A program made the translations under genes and the position numbers. Source: Gymnopus androsaceus JB14 (lineage: Eukaryota; Basidiomycota; Agaricomycetes; Agaricales; Omphalotaceae). Taken from it: a stretch of DNA of 64,000 nucleotides. Positions 54,752 through 64,000 of the stretch are shown piece after piece (the first letter of the stretch is position 1; every line of letters starts with the position of its first letter). The stretch is from positions 1 to 64,000 of the forward strand of contig ML769710.1 of assembly GCA_009733575.1 (NCBI GenBank), read 5' to 3'. Below the pieces are notes generated by a model. That model was not told the DNA's origin. It made no database searches and saw only the letters and a program-made list of their open reading frames with translations.

Positions 54752-57700
54752 TCAAGGGATGAGTGAATCCAGTGCTCTGGTTGGCCCAGTCATTGAGTTC
54801 TTTGTTACTGCTGGTTGAGCATTTGAACTATCCTTGTAGTGTAAGTGAGTCTTTTTTGATGTTTGGCTTTTAGTTCGCTTTCTTGTTTTGGTAATTACTT
54901 CTTTCCTTATATTTGTGAGCTCCTCCTCAGTGGCCCAAGGTTTATTTGGGTGCAGATCTTGGTAATCCTTGATGGCTTCCTCCGCCCCTTCAAGGAATGG
55001 TAATGGTTCCCAAGAGTCGTCTTCTGGGCTGTAACCTTTCCATCGTATTAGGAATTTTAATGTTCTTCCAAAATAACGTGAATCTAGGACCTCCTCAACC
55101 TCATAGACTTCGTCACCATCAATTTCAACTGGTGGTGGAGGGGGATGGTTGTGTCCTGGTAAGTCATCTTCCTCATCTAATCTCAATAGATTCACATGGA
55201 ATACATTATGTATCCCTTTAAGATTGGTAGGCAACTTTAACCAGTAGGCATGTGTTGATACTTTCTCACTTATCTCGAAAGGTCCAAGTCGCCTCCAGTC
55301 TAATTTTCTCATTCTTCTTCGAGTCCGAATATTCTCAGTACTAAGCCACACCTTTTGACCCTTCTGCCAGTCTGGGGTTTCCCTTTGGTGCACATTACTA
55401 TATGTTTGTGCATTCTCGTTTGAGATATTAATTTGATTTTTAAGATACTCGTGTAATTCTGCAAGATTGGCAGCAGCCATCTGGGCAGCATGATTTGGTA
55501 TATGTTCAAGTGAAATTGTTAGTTGTGGATTATATCTTTTATTTGCGAAAAATGGGGATACTCCAGTTGTTTCGCTTGGATTATTATTATGCACAAATTC
55601 AGCTAGAGGGAGCATTTCTTCCCAGTTGTCTTGATCATAATTTACAATCATTCTGAGATATTGTTCAAGACTCTGATTAGTTCACTCTGTTTGTCCATCT
55701 GTTTGAGGGTGATAAACGGTGGACAGGTTTGTCTGGATATCTAAGGCTTTACATAGGGATTGCCAAAATGAGGCAGTAAAGGTAGTTCCTCAGTCTGAGA
55801 CAATGTCTATTGGGAGTCCGTGTTTGCTAAAGACATTCTTGATGAAATGTCTTGCCAAAATTGCAGCAGTATCTGTAGTTCGACATGAAACAAAGACAGC
55901 TTGCTTAGTGAGTCGACAGACTACTACCATGATTGCATCACATTTATTTGATTCAGGTAGAGCCACTATATGGTCTACAGAGATTGAACTCCAAGGTCTT
56001 TCTCCAATTGGGAGTGGTTTTAGTAATCCAAAATGTCTTTTTCTCACTGATTTGGAGTGTATGCAGGTGTGACAATTTTTTACATATTGTTCAGTTGTTT
56101 TCCTCATGCCAGGCCAGAAGTAAGTTTGTGAAATTTGTTGTATGGTTTTCTTTATTCCTGGGTGTCCAAATAATTTGTGATCATGGTGGTTTCGAATTGT
56201 TTCAAGGCGTAGGGTGTCATGGTTGGGTACATATATCTTTCCCCTCCTCAAGAGTAATCCCCCTTCAATTGCAAATGTCTCAGAGCCTTCATCTATTAGT
56301 TCCTGTTCCTTTTCCTGGTAGTATTTGTCCTTAGGGGCCTTCCCGATATTCTCCAGGTGTTCATCCTCGTTTAAAATGAAGTTACTCAGGAGTTGTTCAG
56401 GGCTTAGCAGGACACGCTGATTCCCTTTATTTACCTGATCTTGCTCCTCTTTTTTAGGGTAATCTCTTCTCCTTGTTAATGCATCTGGCTTTCCCCCAAG
56501 CCTTCCTGGTCGGTAGTTAATAACGAAGTCAAATCCAGATAAAAATTCTGACCATTGGGCCTGTCTCCGACTTAATTGCTTGGTCATGGTGAAGAATTGG
56601 AGATTATTGTGATCGGAATAGACTTGTATTTTTTGTTTGGATCCCTCCAGATAAGCTCTCCAGTGTCGGAATGCTTCTACAATTGCTAATAATTCCTTAT
56701 CATAAATATCGTAGTTTAATTCAGCAGGATTCATTGATCGAGCAAAGTAGGCAACTGGATGTATTCTCTCTGAGTCTGGATCTTTTTGAGAAATTATTGC
56801 AGCTATTGCATAATCTGAGGCATCTGATTCAACAATGGTTTCCAAATTCCAATTATAGTGCCATCTGATTGGTGCTTCCTCAAATGCTTTCTTTAGGAGT
56901 TCAAACACACTTTGACATTGTCCAGTCCAAACCCAAGGTTGGTTCTTCCCTGTTAATTTTGTTAATGGTTTGGTTATTCCTGAGTAATTATCTACAAATT
57001 CTCGGTAGAAATTTGCAAAACCCAGAAATGATTGTAACTCCTTAACTGTTGTTGGAATAGGCCAGTTTCTGATGACTTGGACTTTACTTGGGTCCATACT
57101 TACCCCATCAGGTGTGATAATTACACCTAAGTACTCAACAGATCTGGTGTGAAATGAACATTTTTGTGGTTTGGCATGTAGATTATTCTCTTGTAATCGT
57201 TGCAGAACCCTTCGAACATGTTCCTTATGCTCAGTTTCATTTGATGAGTAAATTAAGATATCATCAAGGTATACAATGACAAAAATGTCTGCCATATCAT
57301 GGAAAAGATCATTCATGAAGTGTTGAAACACTGATGGTGCATTGGTTAGGCCAAATGGCATTACCAAATATACAAAGGATCCATATCGAGTTCGAAATGC
57401 AGTTTTCCACTCATGTCCCTTTGCAATGCGGACATTATAATATCCATCCCTTAAGTCTATTTTGGAGTAGATTTTGGCCTTCCGCAATTGGTCTATAAGA
57501 TTCCCAATCAAGGGTAATGGGTATCGATCTTTTCGAGTGAGGCAGTTCAAGGCTCGGTAATCTACACAGAGGCGTAGTCCTCCATCTTTCTTTTTTGCAA
57601 ACAGCACTGGGGCTCCAATGGGTGAATTTGAGGCTCTAATGAAACCTTTACCTAGCATATCATCAATATAGGTTTTTAAGGCTTTTTGCTCTGTTTCAGA

Positions 57701-58460
57701 CATATTATATAGACGTCCAAAAGGTGGTAGTTTACCATCTTCAGTTTCTATCTTAATATCATATGGGCGGTGTTCTGCTAGCCTTGTTGCTTCTCCTGAT
57801 GAAAAGACTTTAACAAAATCATGATATATGTCAGGTACATGAGCTTTCATTGCCTCATTAGTGTCATCCCTGATCCCTACACCTGAGATTTTGGGGTCTT
57901 CAGATGGCTCATTGGGTCCCACACAGGAGTTGATAGTATCTGGAGCACCTGTTAGTTCTGAAATATAGATTATGAAGGATTCACATCCATCCTTCATGAA
58001 TTGGTGAAAAGGTAAGGCATCAATTATTGAGATTGGTGATTCTTCTTCCTGGGAAGGGTATGGGAACTCAAGGTTTGACACAATGGTAGCAGCTAGACAT
58101 GCTTGACCATCAAAAGTAAATGTCAAATTTTTCCAATCAATTAGAGGATTATGCCTTTGGAACCAGGGTAGTCCCAAGACTACTTTTGCTGAGGGGTGTA
58201 ATTGTGTGATTAGTAATTCCTCAAGTGAGTTATTACCATCTTCAAAATATAAATTGACTATAAATTTGTGTGTAATATTTCCTGATGATGTTGCATTACC
58301 ATCAAATAATGTAAGTGGGATAGGTTGGTCTAGTTTTTGGATGAAACTGGGGTATTTCATTGCAAGTTTTGTGTCAATGAAAGATTTTGATGCTCCTGAG
58401 TCAAGTAATGTTGGGGTGGATAGATTACCGGGACTGAATAATTGGGTATGTACTATGAAA
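54752..58460 (-). pseudogene. Gypsy pol with protease, RT, RNase H, integrase and chromodomain
   Basis: Reading begins in the -1 frame relative to Gag. Protease LLDSGASKSFIDTKL near 58400; RT DMLGKGFIRASNSPIGAP, LCVDYRALN, YSKIDLRDGY, MPFGLTNAPSVFQ and the catalytic YLDDILIY near 57265; RNase H VESDASDYAIAAIIS and VYSDHNNLQFF; integrase zinc finger (HKLFGHPGIKK, CHTC) and core SVDHIVALPES ... IVSD. TGA at 55790 and 55682 replace arginine in SD-R-GTTF and QTE-R-TNQ. The C-terminus is a chromodomain (VEEVLDSRYFGRTLKFLIRW, GYSPEDDSWEPL; about 55110-54960), which targets integration to heterochromatin in related elements. Confidence 0.95.
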
Positions 58461-58578
58461 GCAAGTTTAGATTTGGAAATAATGGTAGCAGGTTCAATAG
58501 TATCTTCTGATACTACACTCCTTAAATATTCTGAGGTACCAATATTCGAGCTTAGTCCTCAGCCTAAGTCAATTTGTC

Positions 58579-58585
58579 TTTTCCC
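58579..58585 (-). promoter_or_regulatory. Candidate -1 ribosomal frameshift site between Gag and Pol
   Basis: The heptamer GGGAAAA lies in the correct phase (G GGA AAA in the Gag frame: ATG GGA AAA GAC), five codons before the Gag stop. Slippage by -1 enters the frame RQIDLG ... GLSSNIGTSEYL that leads into the protease, where a single TGA again stands in an arginine context. This satisfies the X XXY YYZ rule; a downstream pseudoknot was not evaluated. Confidence 0.6.
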
Positions 58586-59654
58586 ATATCTGAAGTTTGT
58601 TCATCAGGGGTTTCTTCTTCAGTTTCGAAAAATAATTGCATATCCACCTCCTCATCATCATTGTAAGTAAATGATGCTCGGGCATGAGCAGGGTCTTCCG
58701 TAGGTGTTTCTCCTGTGGTGTTAGATTCATTACAAGTTTCACATGGGCATGGTTCATTGGAAGTTCCTTGTAACATTGTTGTATCTTTATCCTCTCTCTG
58801 AGGGCAGTTCCTCCCAAAGTGACCTGGTTCCCCACAGATCAAGCAGAGTCTTTCTCGCATTCTGCGATCCCTTTCTTCTTGAGAGATTGCAAATGCAGCT
58901 CTGGCTTGTGCTTGATTCAAAGAATTGGCTGGTGCTGGTGAAGGCTGTGCCCCCCGGTTCCGGTTGTACTGTGTTTGGGGCCCTGGACCTGCAGTATTTG
59001 AGTTATTATTATTATTATTATTGGCATTAGTATTTGTTGGATAATATGAAGTTGATATACCGGCATCTTGGAATGCTTCTCGTGCTCCATCAAGATCCAA
59101 TAGCCTTTCGATGACCCCTGGGTAAGTATCAGGGATCCGTCCCACCATTGTAAGATGATTACGCAGATCTCTGCGAATTTGTTTAAGAAGACGCCACCTC
59201 AGAGCATCATCATTATATCTTGTTTTTAGAGATGCATCCTCAAAATGTACAAAAAAGTCAGCAAATGATTCTCCCAACTTCTGAATTGTTGAATCTAGTG
59301 TTGCTTGTGAGTGGAGCTGTTCATCATGAAGCCCAAACAATTTTCCAAATGTTAAAATGAAGTCGGGCCATTCATGTATTGCGGGTACATAAAGCCCCGG
59401 CTGACTTAGTTCCCATTCTACTAAGTTTTGGTAGTATCTGGCAGCAGCTCCTGTTAGCCATGATGATGCGTAAGTTACCTATGATTGAGTGGTGCTGTAG
59501 ATCGTAGGTTTGGCAATAAACATGTGATAACAGTCTGAGAGGAATGTTCACCACGCAGAGCAGTTTGTTCCATCAAATGGTTCAGGTTTTTGAATTTCCA
59601 GTTTGGATTCTCGGGCAATGGCATCGCGTTCCTGTTGTCCTTCATCTGGAGTTT

Positions 59655-59865
59655 GTATTCCTCCCCTTCCTCCTGTTGGTCCCTGTGGTCCTGGGGGTCC
59701 TTCTTCTCCTGGAGGTCCAGGTGGTCCCGGTGGTCCCGGTGGCCCAGGTGGTCCTGGAGGTCCATTGTACCCTGGAGGTCCTGGTGGGCCTGTGTGTCCA
59801 TATGATCCTGGTGGTCCGGGCGGTCCAGGGGGTCCAGATGGTCCTGGTGGTCCTTCTGGAATTCG
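59655..59865 (-). repeat. Collagen-like Gly-X-Y coding repeat in Gag
   Basis: A nine-base repeat GGACCACCT/GGACCTCCA encodes about 22 near-continuous Gly-Pro-Pro-type triplets, with departures such as GSYGHTG and GYNG. The opposite strand is also open and reads Gly-Gly-Pro, which is a shadow. Confidence 0.85.
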
Positions 59866-59883
59866 GAAATTTGTTGGTATATC

Positions 59884-60200
59884 TAAGGATGGACATGGGT
59901 TAACCCCTGGGTTGGAATGGCCCTGACCTCACCCTTACCCTCCATACCCTTACCCTTCAAACCTCCAGTTTTACTAAGGGTTTTGGACAGAATGATGTGC
60001 CACTCATGAGGCTTTGGGTAAAATAGATATAATAACACTTGAAAACATCCTTATGGATGAGTTGAAGATCATAGGACATCATGAGATGTATATATCATCA
60101 ATTTAAAAAGGGAGGGTTTTGAAGGCTTCAACCCCTACCCTTACCCTCCATACCCTTGGGTCAAAAACCCCGGGTTGACCCCTACCCCTGTCCATCCTTA
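59884..60200. mobile_element. 317-bp hAT-like MITE inserted in Gag
   Basis: GGTATATC on both sides (59876-59883, 60201-60208), ends TAAGGATGGACA and TGTCCATCCTTA, inner sequence with CCCTTACCCTCCATACCC repeats in both halves. Eight-base duplication and TAAGG ends fit hAT. Removal of 325 nt rejoins the Gag frame. Confidence 0.9.
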
Positions 60201-62515
60201 GGTATATCTGGTCCATTTGGTCCATTTGGTCCTCCTGGAGCAGTTAGAGGATTATTGAGTTGTGACTCAAGGTTATATGTAGAATTCCATACTGATGGTG
60301 CTGGTTGTGGGTTATCTTGGGGTGGTGGTTGCAATGGTATTTGAGATTCATTTCCTTGTTTTCTATGATTGGGGCTCACAGGGGAATTTGGCGGGGTGTC
60401 TGATCTGGGAGGTGTGGTAGCTCTAGAGTGTGCTGTATGGTAGGAGTGTTCTGACTGTGGTTTGTTGTTTGATTGGGTTGGACCTTCTGAATTGTCAGTA
60501 TTATAGATTTCTTTACCTTTACCTTTTTGATTCCAAGGGATTCTCTCTGGTGAATTTTCCCTTAAAGCAGAGTTTAATGCTGAAATATCAATGCTTTGTT
60601 GCACATTATTGGAGGTAGATGCAATATTATTTCTTGAAGCATTTTCTTGGTTCTCTCTACTTTTTGGAACCGAGTCTGATTCAGCTTCTTCAATTATGGT
60701 GTGTTCATTGGGCCTGAATGTCAAAGATAGGGGTGAAGGTCTACTAGGTTGATTTCGTGGCCCTCGGGGGTGAGGTGTATACTCGTGACCCCCTTCGCAT
60801 GCCTGAAGGTCTCTTCAAAATACTGTACTAGGTCCTGCCCTTGGTGCATTCTCACTGGTTTGTTTTGGCGCAGTGAAATAGGGGCCTCTCAGGGTTTCTA
60901 TTGAGTCCTCATTATCTGGGTAAGGATTATTTCTCACCCTTTGTGTCATCTCATTCAGGATTGCTTCTCTAACAACAGGATGATTTGGGTTTTGATTTGC
61001 CAATGCCAAGATTTCTTCAGCATTCCTCCTTGCATCCGTTCAAGTTGAATCCTGCAACATAGGATTTTCAGGCCGCTGAGTGGTCATTGTGGAGTTATGA
61101 GTGTTTAAGGATTGATTAGTGGGTGTAAGCAATTCCCATAATTGTCCCCTTAATTCTTCAATGGACATATTGTCTATATTAGGATGGTTGCTGGTTCTAT
61201 TAATTATGGATGATCCACTGATGTCTCGTAGTTCCGAAGTTGACATTCGTGAATGTGGTGCACTTACCACTCCCTCTTCTTCTGCAGTACATGATAACTC
61301 AATAACTTGATCAGATGTGTTGTGGGCACCGTATATATCAAGGTCAGGATAGAACATGAGAATAATGGGTTGATTTATGAGTCGCCGTAGGATTTCAGGA
61401 TTCATGAGGGCTCTCCAGATGTGAGGAGTTACATTGGCTACATCCAATCTATCCAATCCACAAACCAGCTGAACCCATTGAGCATCCGTACATTCTCTAT
61501 TCAATCCTAATCCCAATACCGTTATTAAACTTCTAGACCATTCCACTACTTGGCTTGCAAAGCATCTATCCGCTGCATTGCTGAGGGTTAATCAGTCCCT
61601 CCACATGGAGGTTGCCCTGTCAATCTGTTCTAATTCATCACGAAAGTTGAATGATTGGTCATTCAGAATGGAATTCAATTGCTCTGTGTAAGGGCGAGGG
61701 TCAGTATTTCCTACCCTTGGTGTTGATTGGCACCTTACATTACTATTATGGAATTCAACAGGGGTTGTGGGTGTTGAGTTAGGTTCAAAGAAACATGGGT
61801 TTGTTATGTCACTATAAGGTGGCGGTGGAATCCTGTGTTGCCGTTCATTTAAGCGTCTCGTTAGTCTATTAGGATGACTTTGTTGTTGGTTATACTCATG
61901 GAGTGATTGAGTCCAGTTGGGAGGCACCTCCCTTTGCATTTGGGGTGTTCTTCCCTCTGCTTCTCGCAATTGATTTGCCAACAAGTTGTTATCCATATAG
62001 GGTTGTCAACTTTGGGTTACAGGTGACATCAGGGGTGCTGGTGATAGACGGGTCCTCCATCCACGAGCATTTCGAGGCATTCCCTCATTAATATCTTCAT
62101 TTATGATTTGGGTACTAGGAGGAGGGATTGGGAGGTCTCTTCCTCCATTAGGAGTTCCCAGTCCTCTATTTCCTGGTACAGCACCAATAGTCTGTGCTGA
62201 TTGTTCAAAAGCATGTTCTGGGTCTAAAGGATTAACTGTTTGGGAATTTTCAGGGAAGGACATAACTTGTGCTATAGCTTGTTATTGGTTGTCAAGTACT
62301 GGTGAGGTGCTTTGAGATGATACTGATGATGATATATCAGCATGATTAGGACTATTGGAGTGCTGTGTAGTGTTGTGTCAGGTGCCATCTGGTTGCCGGA
62401 CATGGTGTGCAGCTGGACTATTAGCATTGCTGTTGTTGGTGTCATTAATCTGTGAGGTAGAAATGTCAGTTTGAGTTATGGTAGCCATTACTTGAGCGAT
62501 GCAGCTTGAGTATTA

Positions 62516-63467
62516 TGTTAGAACTAGATCCCAAGGCTATCTAAAGTATTAAGTAAGTATTTGTGAGCAGGCTTATGGTAATTAAAGCCTAATTGGGCCG
62601 CTTTGTGCAAGTAATAACTACATATGTAATGATAAAAAGATCAATGGACTGTAATATAGTAAGTAAGTCAAGTATTTAAGATGGTTTGGGAGCAATTGGT
62701 GATTAGGTAATAGTAAACTACGGTATTTACGAGTACGATCGGAAAACAGAATAAAATGGCTAGCTCGGTTATGTGGAAGAAGTTATTAGTAAGGTTTTAG
62801 TCTAATAGATTGTGAGTTGACGATCTATTACAATTATGGGCGTCTATAAGCCAAACAAGGTTGGTCAAAGCGTTACAGTCAATCTATAGTACGGGATTTC
62901 TAATGTTAGCTATTCTATGTAGTTCTAGTAGTCATCAGGCACGTTGCTGTGCAAATCTATGTGGGGTCGAGGCATAATTTGGAGAGTCGATGCGGAATCA
63001 GTTAATTAGCGGGCAATTTAGAGTTTGATCATTGTTGTATTCAACAATCAATGTAGTTTTAGGTATCGAAAACGATGGTTTTTGGCAGTGAGCTCAAGGC
63101 TACAGTGTTTTTAGTCTTCAGAGAGAAGTTATATTGGCAAAATACTCAAGCTGAGGATTTACAGGCAAATATCCTCAGCTTTTATAGGTTTGGTAGCTAG
63201 TTTGATAAGATAAAATGGCAGTGGGAAGCAGTGCGTGGCAGAGTAATCTCTAGCCAATTAAAATAGTGGATAGCCCAGGATGCCCGAGCTGTGTGTACAC
63301 TTGTTGTGAATGTCAAGATGTTGGTTATTAGTTACATAACCCGGATTTGAGTGTCTGTAAGTATTTACTAGTAGTACTAAGGTATATGCGAGTATTGTAT
63401 AGCAAAATAGAGGTATTGTACCGTAGTTTATGGTAAAAATTAGGTGGGGACGGGTTGATTCGTAACA
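62516..63467 (-). repeat. Gypsy 5' LTR (right end)
   Basis: 952 bp. Relative to the other LTR it has two extra pieces: about 55 bp near 63270-63325 (AGCCCAGGATGCCCGAGC) and about 21 bp near 63398-63419 (TAGCAAAATAGAGGTATTG). The Gag ATG lies 28 bp inside. Confidence 0.9.
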
Positions 63468-63472
63468 TCCAT

Positions 63473-64000
63473 ATACTCTTCATCCAACTTACTTTTGCAC
63501 TATCCCCTCTTTCTTCAGCTGTCAAAGCCCAATGCAACAGGGTCTGTTGGGCATTGTCATCACTTTCTGAAGCAAACCAATTGCTATGAGGCATTGGAAA
63601 GTTTTGCAAAGTGTATGGATCCTACGAAAAAGAGTTCATACAAACACATGGTGGGTGTTTGCATGGGTTGCAATCATCCGACCAACTTTGCAAAGCTGAG
63701 CATGTCTGTAAGTGCCACAATTTTTCCCCCCACCATGCTACTGACAATGCCTATCAGTGTCTTTGCAAATACAAAGGCTGCGGAAGCACAAAAGAACACC
63801 CTGTGTTTCCCATGTCTGACAACAAAAGACAACAGTGTTTTCAATGATTCTGTCAATGGCTCATGTTGACCAATGAGACTACCAGGTTATGAGCAATGAA
63901 GGAGTGCATCCCGCAATTGGAAAATACTGCTGGGCAGCTTCTTGCACTTGATGGAGAAATCACAACTTTTTCGGTACAATCTGGAGGCACTCCCTCCTCT
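63473..64000. other. Right flank of the Gypsy element, unresolved coding-like sequence
   Basis: A minus frame (63597-63490) reads MPHSNWFASESDDNAQQTLL and HWALTAEERGDSAK, followed by a GTAAGT donor-like site, then the insertion point. A plus frame (63600-63870) has CMGCNHPTNFAKLSM and several cysteines. Either may belong to a gene that the Gypsy element split. I do not recognise it. Confidence 0.3.

Larger units (their letters stand above)
58564..62488 (-). pseudogene. Gypsy Gag, very long, with collagen-like region and zinc knuckle
   Basis: From ATG 62488 (MATITQTDISTSQINDTNNS) one frame continues to TAG 58564 once the 317-bp MITE and one target copy are discounted (325 nt, restoring the frame): about 1200 codons. 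In-frame stops near 62380, 62280, 62000, 61590, 61035, 60810 and 59555 are TGA in place of CGA or TAA in place of CAA. The N-terminal half is Asn/Pro/Ser-rich. A collagen-like Gly-Pro-Pro run occupies about 59860-59660, then the capsid-like part ([46 protein letters not shown]), a poly-Asn stretch and the knuckle CLICGEPGHFGRNC near 58850. It would form the virus-like particle shell. Confidence 0.85.
51812..63467 (-). mobile_element. Chromodomain Gypsy LTR retrotransposon, 11.66 kb
   Basis: LTRs at 62516-63467 (5') and 51812-52688 (3') begin TGTTACGAATC on the minus strand and end GTTCTAACA; TCCAT is duplicated at 51807-51811 and 63468-63472. In element orientation the order is 5' LTR, long Gag, protease, RT, RNase H, integrase, chromodomain, then a gene on the opposite strand, a purine tract (GAGGAGGGGG) and the 3' LTR. 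The LTRs differ at about 20 of some 870 aligned positions by eye, mostly CG/TG/CA transitions. Gag and pol carry TGA stops but almost no frameshifts, so the element was recently active. Confidence 0.95.

Noticed and set aside
59603..59926. Plus-strand open frame of Gly-Gly-Pro repeats
   Set aside because: It is the opposite strand of the collagen-like Gag segment; the minus frame continues into Gag domains on both sides, the plus frame does not.

Overview
The window looks like a transposon-rich segment of a basidiomycete (Agaricomycete-type) nuclear genome. This rests on intron-dense genes with short GT-AG introns of about 45-60 nt, a eukaryotic 20S proteasome alpha gene, a TPR-CHAT gene, Ngaro/Copia/chromodomain-Gypsy/Helitron/LINE/hAT/Tc1-type elements, TTAGGG-like tracts, and fungal gene families (HNH, APH, NLR-adaptor-like). 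The exact species cannot be read from the sequence.

Layout. 1-5.1 kb: decayed genes and duplicated segments, including an unknown ORF with two TGA stops, a copy of the proteasome-gene 3' flank, copy A of a helical NLR-adaptor-like gene, and a 554-bp foldback MITE. 5.12-11.73 kb: a nearly complete Ngaro-type tyrosine-recombinase retrotransposon with split direct repeats (A1 - ORFs - B1 A2 B2), its A2 repeat split by a 680-bp DNA element. 11.9-13.9 kb: copy B of the helical gene and the second copy of the duplicated segment. 13.9-16.5 kb: the only clear housekeeping island, a proteasome alpha-5 gene and an inositol monophosphatase gene, intact and head-to-head across 295 bp. 17-20.8 kb: pseudogenes of a DUF6914-like protein, an APH-fold kinase and an HNH-type protein. 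21.85-26.62 kb: a large intact TPR-CHAT (caspase-like) gene with 21 repeats of 45 residues. 27.5-35.7 kb: foldback element, a hAT-like element split by a 5.7-kb Copia element, and a short Tc1/mariner derivative keeping only a DNA-binding ORF. 36-51.8 kb: gene-poor repeat mosaic with a solo Copia LTR, a Helitron helicase relic carrying two nested MITEs, telomere-like repeats, a LINE relic carrying a SINE-like insertion, a second DUF6914-like pseudogene and a palindrome-rich satellite. 51.8-63.5 kb: an 11.66-kb chromodomain Gypsy element on the minus strand with long LTRs, a collagen-like Gag, a candidate -1 frameshift site between Gag and Pol and, most unusually, an intact four-exon gene on the opposite strand between pol and the 3' LTR.

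How it fits together. Working host genes are few: proteasome alpha-5, inositol monophosphatase and TPR-CHAT. Most remaining sequence is nested transposons whose insertion order can be read from target-site duplications. Inactivating mutations in Ngaro, Copia, Gypsy, the LINE and the first pseudogene are overwhelmingly of the C-to-T type, mostly CGA to TGA, pointing to methylated-CpG deamination or a RIP-like process. The antisense gene inside the Gypsy element has escaped this.
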